The notes below the pieces were generated by a model. That model was not told the origin of the DNA and did not search any database. It saw only the letters and a list, made by a program, of their open reading frames with translations. A DNA stretch of 64,000 nt from assembly GCF_905475395.1 (NCBI RefSeq), contig NC_058337.1:117236368-117300367 (forward strand), read 5' to 3'. The DNA is from Chrysoperla carnea. Taxonomy: Eukaryota; Arthropoda; Insecta; Neuroptera; Chrysopidae. This document shows, piece by piece, positions 1 to 10,303 of the stretch (its first letter is position 1; every line of letters begins with the position of its first letter). The position numbers and the translations under genes were made by a program.

Positions 1-201
1 AACTACTGCAGCGTACTATTCAGTTTTAAAGGTCAGAGATAATAATTTAAAATTTTTCTTAGCAAACCCTATTTTGCAAAAAATTGGGATATCATGTTCG
101 CAGTCATACATACTAATGCCCAAAATGATGTATTTCTATATTAAGGGATCTTATTAGATTACTTTTATGCTAATGTAGAAAACTTCAAAGTTAAAACTTA
201 C
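1..201 (-). other. Start of PLAA intron 2 (rest outside window)
   Basis: On the minus strand this follows a consensus GTAAGT donor at 201-196. No further WD40-like coding segment is visible down to position 1, so exon 3 must lie outside the window. Confidence 0.7.
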
Positions 202-626
202 CCGTTAAAGTTTGCAACTGAGATCCACTTTTGTCCCATATAATAATATTTTTGTCAGCTCCCCCAGTAACAACGTTCCCATTATTCAATTGAATTACAG
301 CCCAAACAGCTGCCTGATGCCCTTCAAAAGTTGTTTCACAAGAATTCGTACTAACATTCCAAAGTTTAGCTGTTTTATCCCATGATGAACTTAATAGAAC
401 GTCTGAATTCAATCCGGCTGATAAATTACATACAGTATCCGTGTGTCCTTCTAATTTTCCAATTGGCAAAGGATTGTCAACAGAAAATAAACAAATAATA
501 TGATCGTTTCCACCTGTGACAATCACCCCCAAAGGATACCGTTGACTTGGTGGTAGTACAGTTACCGAAGACACAAAGTGTCTATGACCTTTAAATGTAA
601 CCACCTCCGAGTATGCACAATTTATT
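202..626 (-). CDS. Plaa: PLAA exon 2 (WD40 repeats 2-4)
   Basis: This is the second coding exon of the phospholipase A2-activating protein orthologue (Ufd3/Doa1 in yeast). That protein is a ubiquitin-binding cofactor of the AAA ATPase Cdc48/p97, acting in ubiquitin-dependent protein turnover and endosomal or mitochondrial quality control. The acceptor is TTTTTAG at 633-627 and the donor is GTAAGT at 201. The spliced frame runs from residue 47 to about residue 188. Three WD40 blades are visible: one with FKGHRHFVSSV and TGGNDHIICLFSVD (about 55-95), one with LEGHTDTVCNL and SSWDKTAKLWNV (about 100-138), and one with FEGHQAAVWAV and TGGADKNIIIWD (about 142-178). It ends at LQTLTG, the start of blade 5. 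GGNDH and GHxAAVWAV are hallmark stretches of PLAA and favour it over other WD40 proteins. The PFU and PUL domains, about three quarters of the usual ~790-residue protein, lie beyond position 1. Confidence 0.93.
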
Positions 627-687
627 CTAAAAATTAAGGTAAAATTAATTTATGTAGGTAAATTTTCTTTGTTATGTGATATCTTAC
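627..687 (-). other. PLAA intron 1 (61 nt)
   Basis: GTAAGA donor at 687-682 and AG acceptor at 628-627 on the minus strand. The 61-nt length is typical of short insect introns. Joining the flanks keeps the frame: the split codon CT|A gives Leu47. Confidence 0.85.
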
Positions 688-827
688 AGTCCGTTTGGTA
701 GCCAATATTTAGCAGTTTTATCACGCGATGCACTAACAATTCCATTATCACTGGTTACAGCTACGGCACGTACATCATTTGAATGTCCCAGTAAAGTGGA
801 ACTTAATTTGAATGGGGCCGAAGCCAT
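688..827 (-). CDS. Plaa: PLAA exon 1 with start codon (WD40 repeat 1)
   Basis: The first coding exon encodes 46 complete codons plus two bases. The start ATG at 827-825 is followed by MASAPFKLSSTLLGHSNDVRAV, matching in layout the short N-terminal lead and first blade (LxGHxxDVR) of PLAA orthologues. The blade closes with SASRDKTAKYWLPNGL. No upstream in-frame ATG continues the homology. The exon splices to 626 in phase 2. No obvious TATA box is seen upstream. The 5' UTR presumably lies between 828 and about 1100, but I cannot place the transcription start. The first blade is a short exon in a separate frame, so a simple open-frame scan would miss it. Confidence 0.88.
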
Positions 828-1167
828 TTTCCACTTATTTTTTTGATTTGAATATTGAAAATGACACAGCAGTGTAATCGAATATCACTAAAAATGAGGT
901 TATGTTGTCATTATAGATGCCGGTTGACGTTTATCGGTACTATTGATATCGTTATTCATTCTTGTTCTTTTTCTATATATTTTTCAATAGATGGTTCTAG
1001 TAGTATAACATTTTGTTTTAAAATATTAAAAATTTTTTCGATACGGAGTCTAATTTGAGTCAATTTGAGGCTTCATAGTTCATGAGATAAATTTGAGTTG
1101 AAATGAAATTATATTCCAAACTTTCAACACTTAAATCAATTACGAGTGATTATTACGGATATTTATC
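828..1167. other. PLAA 5' flank
   Basis: Presumed 5' UTR and promoter region of PLAA. I see no recognisable core promoter motif. An 8-bp-arm palindrome (TACGGATA-TT-TATCCGTA) lies at 1154-1171, abutting the foldback element. Confidence 0.4.
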
Positions 1168-1885
1168 CGTATTAGTTACAGAGTTGTTCATATAATTTAC
1201 GGATGGTCGTGGTTACTGTCTACTGAGCCTTAAATATGATGGTAGGTAATGCCCCAAGTCGCCCGTAAGGATCCGCGAATTTCTACGTCGAATATTCTCC
1301 CCAGGAGGGGGTTTAAAAAGTTGTCACTATGTGGTGGTGTTAGAAATTATCTGCTTGTTAGATAATTAATTAGATGTGATTCTTAAAAGTCATTCTGCAA
1401 AGTTTGAGTCCAGCAAGTGGTCTCAATACGGAGCTATGCAGATAAAATAAAAAAATGCCGATTTTTCCGTTTTGTCGACATAACTCCGTATTGGGACCAC
1501 TTGCTGGGATCAAAAGATGACTGTTCAAGATCACATCAAATGAACTATCAAACAAGCAGACCGTTTCCAGAACCATCAATTGGTGACAGTTTCGGTTTTT
1601 TCGCCACAGCTCCGGATTGGGACCATTTGTTGTGCTCAAACTTTACAGGATGACTGTTCAGAATCACATCTAAAGAATTATCAAACAAGCAGACAGTTTC
1701 CAGAACCATCAATTAGTGACAGTTTTTCAAACTCCCACATGGCCATGGGTGTGAATATCGGACGTAGAAATTCGCGGGACATTACAGGGCGACTTGGGGC
1801 ATTACCTCCTATCATATTTAAGGCTCAGCAGACAGTAACCATGGCCATCAGTAAATCATATGGACATCTCTCTAACTATATTACT
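1168..1885. mobile_element. Foldback DNA element (long imperfect inverted repeat)
   Basis: The left half from about 1168 and the right half ending about 1885 are reverse complements over most of their length. The outer arms share TTACTGTCT(A/G)CTGAGCC, GGTAATGCCCCAAGTCGCCC and GCGAATTTCTACGTC. The inner parts share GGTCCCAAT(A/C)CGGAG and GATAATT blocks. The repeated CATCAATT(A/G)GTGACAGTTT block inside the right half shows internal duplication. It has no transposase, so it is a non-autonomous foldback or MITE-like element. Open frames inside it are by-products of the repeat. I could not identify a target-site duplication with confidence. Confidence 0.85.
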
Positions 1886-2070
1886 TTGATTTAATAAATT
1901 AAATTTAAAAAAAATTTTCGCGAAAATTGGAGCTTTTTTACGTAGCAACTCTTAGATTAATACGAAATAAATTTCTGCTTCTAATTTGAAGGGTCATTAT
2001 TTTTTTTTTAAATATTTTTTTCAAGAAGAACACCACATTTTCACTATAAAAAATAATTTTTGTGATTATA
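1886..2070. other. A+T-rich intergenic spacer
   Basis: Nothing recognisable; runs of A and T only. Confidence 0.5.
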
Positions 2071-2095
2071 AGCGGAAACCAGTTCGGTTTCCGCT
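2071..2095. repeat. Perfect hairpin, 10-bp arms, 5-nt loop
   Basis: AGCGGAAACC, loop AGTTC, then the exact reverse complement GGTTTCCGCT. It stands out as G+C-rich in A+T-rich surroundings and directly precedes the dispersed repeat at 2098. It may be that element's terminal structure. Confidence 0.7.
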
Positions 2096-2097
2096 TT

Positions 2098-2470
2098 TCA
2101 TCGACCCACATTGAAATAAATTGTTACATTCATAATTCGCTCCGTGCATGTTTTTTATTTCAGGGGAGTTACCATAGTAACAACACACTATTAATATGGA
2201 TGGAAATATAAGTCTATGGATTATACCATATGGTTTACATTCAAAATTTAATACTATTTTCTAACAAATTTAAATTATGTTAATTTCTATTTGAAAATTA
2301 TGCAACAAGTTTAATAAATTATTATTTTACAATAATATTAATTTGACATTTATTATATCATTGACATGTAAACAATTGAAAATTAATCATAACAGCCCTC
2401 TTTAACGCCAAAGTTATCCACGGGGAGCGCTGGTGTCGGTTTGATTGTTCCTACGCACCTAAGAAATATG
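2098..2470 (+). repeat. Dispersed repeat, copy 1 of 2 (partner at 63.2-63.7 kb)
   Basis: Collinear with 63218-63665 in the same orientation. Shared blocks include TTACCATAGTAAC/TTCCATGGTAACG, AATTTGACATTT, CATTGACATGTAAA/CATTAACATGTAAA, and GGGAGCGCTGG(T/C)(G/A)TCG near the right end. The copies are clearly diverged, so this is an old family. No coding capacity is seen. Confidence 0.65.
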
Positions 2471-2969
2471 AATGTATTAACAGGGTGTTCAAACAGTTAA
2501 CTATATAACTTTTTACCTTATATTTTTTATATAATTTGAATTTTAAAAAAAATCAAGCATTTAATATGTGTTTTTATATTTTTTTGGTGGCCACATATGG
2601 TTGCTTCAAAATAAAATGAGTGGCGCCTTCATACATAATTTTAAGGGTGGCATTATTTTTAATATAGACAGTTTGAATATTTCGGGATATGCTTTGTGTA
2701 TATGTTATAATTTTTTGTGACGGCGACAATTTTCTACTAATTGGCCGTGTCTAAATTTGGATATTATGGAACATTTACAAAAGCATGTAACCATTACAAT
2801 ATTTAATATTTTTTAATTGTAAAACCTGAATACCTCACACAAATCTAATAATTCATTAAATGTAATGGGGTTAATAGTTGTAATTATTTTTAAAAGTAAA
2901 AAAAAAAAAAACAAAAAACAAAAAGCTCTGGTGTAAGAAGCCACAAAACCTCCATATCCTGGGTACTAT
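2471..2969. other. A+T-rich intergenic stretch
   Basis: No gene or repeat recognised apart from an A-rich run near 2899-2925. Confidence 0.5.
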
Positions 2970-3546
2970 TATACCATGCATATATGTAATATGCAAGGTA
3001 TACTAAGTTTAGTCCTAAGTTTGTAATGTTAAAAATATTCAAGCTACGCACAAAATTTTGGTATAGATGTTCATAAAATCACCTAATTAGTCCATTTCCG
3101 GTTGTCCGCCCGTCTGTCTGTCCGTATGTCTGTCAACACGATAATTCAAAAACGAAAAATGATATCAAGCTGAAATTTTTACAGCGTGTTCAAGACATAA
3201 AAAGTGAGGTCTAGTTCGTAAATGGGTAACATAGGTCAAATGGGTCTTGGGTCCGTAAGACCCATTTTCTTAACCATTAGAGATAGAACAAAAGTTTAAA
3301 TATAAAAAATGTTTCTTATAAAAAAATAAACAACTTTTGTTTACAACATTTTTTTCGTAAACATCACTGTTTACACGTGAGAGCGCAAATTAGGCGTAAA
3401 TTGTATAGTATGTAATGTATTATATGGGAATATTAGTTATATATGTGTGGCATGTATGTGTGTGTAATGTGATAGAGTAATCAACACTGTCTATGCATGG
3501 TATTGCAACAATTAACTCAGTCAATTGTTTGTTTTCACTTGTTTAT
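2970..3546 (+). mobile_element. Dispersed element family A, copy 1 (full length)
   Basis: Begins with ATACCATGCATATATG and ends with the conserved block TATGCATGGTAT, then the palindrome AACAATTAACTCAGTCAATTGTTT, then TTTTCACTTGTTT. The 5' ATACCATGCATA and the subterminal TATGCATGGTAT are exact reverse complements. Internal landmarks shared by all copies are TAGTCCATTTCCGGTTGTCCG, ACACGATAA(T/C)TCAAAAACGAAAA and AACATCACTGTTTAC. It is about 580 bp with no coding capacity, so it is a non-autonomous element. The terminal palindrome near the 3' end recalls Helitrons, but the canonical TC...CTRR ends are not present. Confidence 0.85.
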
Positions 3547-5253
3547 GTAAAGATTGTGTGGTTGATTTATTAAAATTTTTCTTTTCCTTCGAACGCATAT
3601 TTTTACAATGTTGGGATTGAAATATCACTTCTTAAACTATTTCGCATCAATAAAACTATGTTTTTTCGTATTCTCATGGATGTGTTACTATTGCGTTTCT
3701 AAACATTATTGTAAAATATAAACGAATTTGATTTCTCACTTTTTATTCACTTCTAATTATCGTATCGGTTTGAAAGTTTGTCAAAAATTCTCGCTATAAA
3801 ATAGAAATTACTGGGAGAAAAGCGAAAAAATTATTAAAGTGAAAGCGCTGGTAAATTAAACAAAATTTTTAGTCTTAAATTGAAAAGGTAAATTTTATAA
3901 TTACACAATATAACACACTTATTAAAATTTGGACTTAAAATCTGCGTAGAATTTTTTTTTTGCACACATGATTTTGCAATGGACTTTTATGGTAATTTCT
4001 TTTCCCGGTGGAAAAAATTCACTTATTTTTCCGAGCTATTTAATATGGAAGGGTTATATTGACTGTATGGTTAATATAGAAAGGTAATTTAAATCATCTC
4101 TAGAATTTGATCTCGTGATGATGAAAAAAATTACCTTGAAATTTATCATCAGAACAAAGATACGCCAAAACTTAAATATTAATTTTGACTTCGAAAATGT
4201 GCATGGTTTGTTATGGTTTCTATATAGAGGTAATTAAATGCGTGTATCTATCTATCAATTTAAAAAATCTGTTTGGATTTATATTTAGACAATTTTTTTT
4301 AAATAACGACTAAGGTCAGGATTCACGACGGAGATATAAGAAAATTTTTTTTTTTTTAATTACAATTCTTGTACAGAAAAAAAGGATTTCTTAAGAGAGC
4401 TGTATTGTTTGTTCTTAAACCAAAAAATCAAAGGTTCCTGTCCAAAAAAGGACTCAATATAGTTTCAAATTGATACAGTAATAGAATGTGGATAATCTAT
4501 CGTCTAAAAAATAAAAAAAGAGGTGGAATCAATGTTAGTTGTTGAATTATCTTATCCTCTTATGTTGTGGAATAGATATAATTTTTTAGCACAACATGTA
4601 TATTAAAGTTAAGATACTTTCTGCGTCCTACTTTTTAATTTTTGTTTCAAAACAATGCACGTAAATTAACAAGGTATATAATTTATCATAATCTTTAATT
4701 TAAAGCTGTTAATTTCACAAAATAAATTAAAAAAAGTTTACCACCATTCATATATACAGGTGGAACATATAACTTTCATCATATGAACATTTTTTTTTCT
4801 GTCATAGATGTTATTTGAATATTTGGAACCTAAAATTATGGGAAAAATCAAAATCATAATAAAACAAAAATAAAATCAATTGTTATTTGAAAAACAGTTT
4901 TTAAGTACATATTTGGATCCAGCGATCACGGAAACCTCCAAGGTAGCTCTAATTTTGTGATATATTAATTTTGTAATTTGTATTAATTCACTCATTTTTT
5001 GTATTATTGGCAAAAATGGGACATCCTTTTTTATTCAAAGAATTTTTTCCTCTTAAGTTTAAAAAATAAAAAATTCTCTAAAAACACGAAATATTGTATG
5101 TTGATGCAGATTTTTCAGAAACTATGAAACTTACAACTGACTTTTTTAAAAACGTGGAAATCAGTTGATTTTTTTGAACTTACGTACCATTGTTGCACTC
5201 AAAACTTCAGTAAATCATATGAAATTTGTTGTTCTTTGGCTTAGAAAGCCTAT
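3547..5253. other. A+T-rich intergenic stretch
   Basis: I see no gene, tRNA or recognisable element. TATATACAGGTGG at about 4751 resembles a DNA-element terminus, but no partner end was found. Confidence 0.5.
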
Positions 5254-5359
5254 TAGAGTAAATTAAAATTGAAATGAGACCGACCGAGTACGTATCTATA
5301 AAGATATAATGATACCTAAAGTCTCTCTGGCGGTCTCATTTAAATTTGAACTTACTCTA
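5254..5359. mobile_element. Short MITE-like inverted repeat (~106 bp)
   Basis: Both ends read TAGAGTAA then AAATGAGACCG in inverted orientation, with arms of about 30 bp and a few mismatches around an A+T-rich centre. It is too short to code for anything. Confidence 0.7.
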
Positions 5360-5485
5360 GAAGATATCTGTATGGTCCCTTCATAGTTGATTACTCAAGT
5401 TTAGTCGCATCCTCGTTGAAAAAATTCACTCAATGAGTTCTTACACAAAATAATTGCACATAAGTTTAAGGCTCTTTATATTTTT

Positions 5486-5925
5486 ATACCATGCATATAT
5501 GTAATATGCAAGGTATACTAAGTTTAGTCCCAAGTTTGTAACGCTTAAAAAATTGATGCTACGCACAAAATTTTGTTATAGGTGTTCATAGAATCACCTA
5601 ATTAGTTCATTTCCGGTTGTCCGTCCGTCCGCCCGTCCGTCTGTGGACACGATAACTCAAAAACGAAAAAAAGATATCGAGCTGAAATTTTTACAGCGTA
5701 CTCAAGACGTAAAAAAGTGAGGTCGAGTTCGTAAATGAGCATCATAGGTCAATCTTGTAAACTGTTAGAGATAGAACAAAAATTTAATTTTAACTTTTGT
5801 TTGAAACATTTTTTCGTAAGCATCACTGTTTACCCGTGGGGGCGCCAATTAGGCGGACATTTTCTAGTATGTAATATACTTGAAAATCAGTTATCTATGT
5901 TTCACATGTATGTATGTGTTATTAT
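5486..5925 (+). mobile_element. Family A, copy 2 (3' truncated)
   Basis: Starts with the family A 5' end (ATACCATGCATATATG) and follows the family through the TTTACCCGTGGGGGCGCCAATTAGG region. It then stops before the terminal palindrome. A short open frame inside it is incidental. Confidence 0.85.
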
Positions 5926-6519
5926 CTATTTAGAAGTTATTGTTATTAAACACGTTAAACAACACGCAAAAAATTTTTATACTTATAAACTTTAACTATG
6001 TACCATTTCAAAAACAACACTTTGAATAAAAATAGCTTTTTCAGAATCGTAAGAACGTTTCTGTAAAATCACATTTCAAGGAAAACGCTTAAAAGTTTTT
6101 TGTGTGTGTATATTATTAATCGATTTCGTTAAAATCGCAACGATTGAAACATTCTAAGTCATATAATCACTCATCACATGTAATGATAATCATTTTTATT
6201 AATTATTTACGGTGGAAAAAACATTTATCGTGGGAAATCTGTAAGAAAACTTTTCAAATAAGAGATTAATAGAACATTTTATAATAGAAGCAAAAAATTT
6301 ATAATAAATAGGGTCTATGAATAGTTAAAAGTACACTGTATCTCAATGGCTTAGGGCGTGTATCGGTTTGAAAGGAATCTTACTCAAATCCCGGTTAATT
6401 ATAAACATTAATTTTTTCCAATGAATTTTTAATTATGTTTTATGCAAATCAATTAAATTAATTTGACTACGCATTTATTATTGGGACAACTTAAATTTAT
6501 TTATTCATTAAGATAATAT
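5926..6519. other. A+T-rich stretch with a degenerate tRNA-like patch
   Basis: Around 6340-6405 there are sequences like a tRNA A box (CAATGGCTTAGGGCG) and a B box (CTCAAATCCCGG). This is probably a decayed SINE head and does not fold as a real tRNA. Nothing else is recognised. Confidence 0.4.
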
Positions 6520-8520
6520 AATTTTACCACCCATACTGACTGTTTAAATTGTTCCTTACTATATCAATCCATGTGGCAGAGTGTATAGCGAGTCCGACCC
6601 ACATTGCAAAGGTCTTGGGTTCGAAACCCAGCAAGGTAAAATTTTTATTTTTTCTCTACGTATCCTATGATAGTTTATTCTAAATAATATAATTAATTTG
6701 AGTTTGTGTTCCCACGGGTTTTAGTCACTCATAGTTTTTCATTAGGTTAGTATAGATTTGTCACCGATAATGTCCGTTGATATTGTGTTATCATATAAGC
6801 GGTGTCGTAGCTCGGTGTAAGGCGAGTGCGACTCGTAGGTAGAAGGTCTATGGTTCGAAGCTCGGACAAATAAAATTTTTAATTTATTCTCTGCACTTCA
6901 TGTTATGATTTTTTTAAATTAATTTCATTAATTTGTATAAATTCATTAATTTGAAAAACGCGCGTTTGCGTGGGTGTGACAGTTCAAAATTGTTCATTAG
7001 GTTAGTAGTGTTTTATCTTTCAAAGTGAACAGTTGGTTACTAGTTTGACATTTGTGTTTCACCTTCATTTGACTTCCAAACGTCAAATTGCATTTTCGAA
7101 TTTGTTTCTGAGTAAGTTTTTCTAATTTGTGCAATTATTTTTTTTTGTGTTTTGCAAAGTTTTATAATATATGTAATTTGTTTTATAATTTGTCGAGATA
7201 TTTTTTTCCACAAACTTTTTAACATTAAACAAAAATGTGATTGAGTTGAAATCACTTGTTTATTTTTTTCAAATTGAAATCTTATTCTAGAATTACTGTT
7301 TTGTTTTGAATTATTTAATGATTAAATTTTATGATTTGGTTTGTAAAATTCTGTATTATAAATAATTTGTTTTATAATTTGTTCAGATATTTTTTTCCAT
7401 AAAAATTTGTAATATTAAAAAAAAAAAAAAATTGTGTTGGAATCACTTGTTTATTTTTTTCCAATTGAAATCATATTCTAGAATTTTTTTTTTTTAAATT
7501 ATTAAATCATTAAATTTTATGAATTTTCATTTGAAAATCCAAAAAAATAATAATTTCACTTACAATATTAATTCATTCATTCAGAATTAGTGAGGTATAT
7601 CATTCAAAATTTTTCATTAGGGAAGTACAGTATTATCACCGATAATGACTGTTTAAATTGTAACTTACCATAACAAACCGTGTGGCACGGTGTATAGCGA
7701 GTACGCCTCGTAATACAGGGGTCTTGAGTTCGAAACTGGGGTAAGTATTATTTTTATTTTTTCTTTACATGTCATGTTACGATTTATTTAAAAATAATAT
7801 CATTAATTTGAATACGTTCTACGTTCCCGCATTTTCTTCGGCGTCTTCATTCAAAATTGTTCATTAGGTTAGTAGTGTTTTATCTTTCACAATGAACAGT
7901 TGGTTACTAGTTTGACATTTGTGTTTCACCTTCATTTGACTTCCAAACGTCAAATTTCATTTTCGAATTTTTTTGTGGGTAAGTTTTTCGAATTTATTTT
8001 CTAATTTGTGCAATTATTTTTTTTGTGTTTTGTAAAATTCTATATGTAATTTTATTTTATATTTTGTCGAGATATTTTTTTCCACAATCCTTTTAACATT
8101 AAACAAAAATGTGATTGAGTTGAAATCACTTTTTTTTTTTTTCAATATGAAATCTTATTCTAGAATTACTTTTTTGTTTTGAATTATTAAATTTTAAGAT
8201 TTGTTTTGTAAAATTCTGTATTATAAATAATTTGTTTTATATTTTGTTCAGATATTTTTTTCCATAAAAATTTGTAATATTTAAAAAAAAAAAAATTGTG
8301 TTGGACTCACTTGTTTAATTTTTTCCAATTGAAATCATATTCTTGAATTTTTTTTAAAAATTAATAAATGATTACATTTTATGAATTTCCATTTGAAAAT
8401 CCAAAAAATAATAATTTCACTTACAATATTAATTCATTCAATCCGAAATAGTGAGATATATCACTCAAAATTTTTCATTAGGTAAGTACAGTTTTATAAC
8501 TAATAATGACTTTAAAATTG
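6520..8520 (+). repeat. Tandem array of three tRNA-headed (SINE-like) units
   Basis: Three tRNA-like heads lie head to tail at about 6569-6640, 6798-6870 and 7661-7746. Each has an A-box-like (G)TGTATAGCGAGT or variant and a B box (GGGTTCGAAACCC, GGTTCGAAGCTC, GAGTTCGAAACTG). Each head is followed by (T)AAAATTTTTATTTTTTCT and ends with TTTTTCATTAGGTTAGTA and ACCGATAATG(A/T)C just before the next head. Units 2 and 3 are about 865 bp and collinear over their whole length (shared GTTACTAGTTTGACATTTGTG). Unit 1 is a short ~230-bp form that keeps only the head and the two ends. Transcription by RNA polymerase III is plausible from the boxes but not shown. Confidence 0.75.
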
Positions 8521-8525
8521 TAACA

Positions 8526-9560
8526 TCTGTGCGTATATATAAGAGATACATCCATATATAGTGTATAAGACTAAATGGACTTACAGTAATTATTTATGCA
8601 TAAATATTATTGTAAATTAAGCAATTTTTAACCTTTTTTTTTGCCCAGATATATTTTTAGATTTTTTGCTTAGTTTTACTTTAAATATCCTTTCATTTAT
8701 AATTTTAAAGATCATTTTATTTTTAACATATTCTTATGGTTGACGACTTTAAGAATATTTGTAAAATCGGACTGCCCCATATCCTGAGAAGCGGCGTTGA
8801 CTAGCTAAGGTTAGTATGATGTTTCTCAGGAAAGACTCGTTCGATTTGCCGCATGTGTTATAACCTATGATAAATTGTGTAGTCAAAAATAAAATTTTTT
8901 TCAATAACTGTCTTCAAGCGAAAGCGCCTCGATAGGGGTCTGTATCCAACCCATGATGATGGTGAGACGGGATTTGCAAAGTGCGCAGTCATCACAACTT
9001 TGTTGAAATGAGTTGGGTATATATAGACAGATAATGTATGGAAAAAATTATCTGTAAAGGCGACGTTAACTAACTTAGGTTAGACTGATGCATTTCAGAA
9101 AAGATTACATCGATTTTTCGCATGTGTTACAGCCTATGACAAATTGGATTAGTTTCATTTCTGGGGTTAGTCTACTTATAACTGGGTTGGTAAATTAACG
9201 AATATATTTTAATTTTTTTTATTTTCCCTTTTAAATATATTAATTTAAATTTGTAAAATCGATGTGCCCCATATACTGAGAAGCGACGTCGACTAACTAA
9301 GGATAGTCTGATGCTTTTCAGGGAATATTCCGTCGAAATTATTGGGTACTATATTTGTCAGATACATCCATTTGTATAAGTTCAAATGGACCCTCAGTAA
9401 ATATTTATGCATAAAGATTATTGTAAATTAAGCAATTTGTATGTATTACTTTTCTTTTTGAAATAAACGAACTTTTTCTCCAGAGATATTTTATATTAAG
9501 CGACGATGTCGAATTTAGGTTGATACTATTTAGGGAGTGTGATATATAGTTTTTTTTAGG
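8526..9560 (+). repeat. Second tandem repeat, ~816-bp period with ~220-260-bp subrepeats
   Basis: GATACATCCA ... ATTTATGCATAAA(T/G)ATTATTGTAAATTAAGC recurs at 8545 and 9361. A subrepeat reading GAAGCG(G/A)CGT(T/C)GACTA(G/A)CTAAGG(T/A)TAG, ending CGCATGTGTTA(T/C)A(A/G)CCTATGA(T/C)AAATTG, appears near 8791, 9055, 9280 and, weakly, 9492. It has no coding capacity. Confidence 0.65.
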
Positions 9561-9573
9561 AATTGCAACAATG

Positions 9574-9614
9574 TTATCCAATTTGTCATGTTCCGGTCAT
9601 GACAAATTGGATAA
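9574..9614. repeat. Perfect palindrome, 17-bp arms, 7-nt loop
   Basis: Arms TTATCCAATTTGTCATG and CATGACAAATTGGATAA flank TTCCGGT. AAATTGG also closes the subrepeats just upstream, so this may be the element end that produced the tandem array. Confidence 0.85.
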
Positions 9615-9623
9615 TTATCTATC

Positions 9624-9671
9624 TTTTTTTTCTGTTTAAATGTACCCGGATGCACTTAAACAGAAGAAAAA
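9624..9671. repeat. Second hairpin next to the palindrome
   Basis: TTCTGTTTAA and TTAAACAGAA arms enclose ATGTACCCGGATGCAC, which itself pairs further with G-T wobbles around a CCGG loop. It begins only 10 bases after the first palindrome. Confidence 0.75.
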
Positions 9672-9679
9672 GATCGTGG

Positions 9680-10074
9680 ACTAGGCCTATAGGGGATACC
9701 ACGTAAAAAAAACGCGCTGATGTATCCTACCTCAAGGGGTAGTGTGGAAACGGATACAAATCGCTTTAATATTGAATTAATTTTCTGTTACAGTGATAAT
9801 CTGGCTAAAAATGCAACGATCTGCCAAAATTTCAAGTTATTATAGCGACTACTTTTTTATTTTTGCGGCCACAAACATACGAAAACTAAAGTTTGATACA
9901 GAGTGATTTTTATCTTAATGTTTTATAAAAATGTTTTGTACATTACTTATTGTTGTTGTTCACATTTAATCATGCACACAATATTTACATCATGGTCTGT
10001 TCGACTGATTTTGATATATAATATGTTACATACATTCGTAAACTAAATATTGACAAATATCTTGTCTAGTAATC
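9680..10074. other. Intergenic spacer
   Basis: Nothing recognisable. Confidence 0.5.
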
Positions 10075-10303
10075 TTAATTAAAGAGAATTGAAAAAAATA
10101 CACTCGAAGCAGGACTCGAACCCGGACTTAATAATAAATAAATAAATAAGTGGATAAACAAATTAAAAAAATTCATTGAGTTGAAAAAATTGCATTCGTG
10201 TCTAGAACTCGAATTGCCTAATTGGTAGGGCGCTTGACATGAATCAAAGAAGTCCGGGTTCGAGTCCTGGTTCGAGTGTATTTTTTTCAATTCTCTTTAA
10301 TTA
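10075..10303. mobile_element. Inverted pair of tRNA-derived SINE ends
   Basis: The right half carries a tRNA-like unit (about 10208-10276) with A box TGCCTAATTGGTAGGGCG, B box GGGTTCGAGTCCTGG and short CTCGAA/TTCGAG closing arms, followed by TATTTTTTTCAATTCTCTTTAATTAA. The left half (10075-10130) is a near-perfect reverse complement of the right end (10249-10303), including the B box. This means two copies in opposite orientation, one reduced to its 3' half, or a foldback derivative. The anticodon arm is degenerate, so this is not a working tRNA. Confidence 0.75.

Noticed and set aside
1370-1894. Several overlapping open frames on both strands (about 78-104 codons)
   Set aside because: They lie wholly within the 1168-1885 foldback. 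The frames are mirror products of the inverted repeat.
6569-7746. Three possible tRNA genes in tandem
   Set aside because: Box A and B are present but anticodon stems do not pair and each is part of a larger repeated unit.
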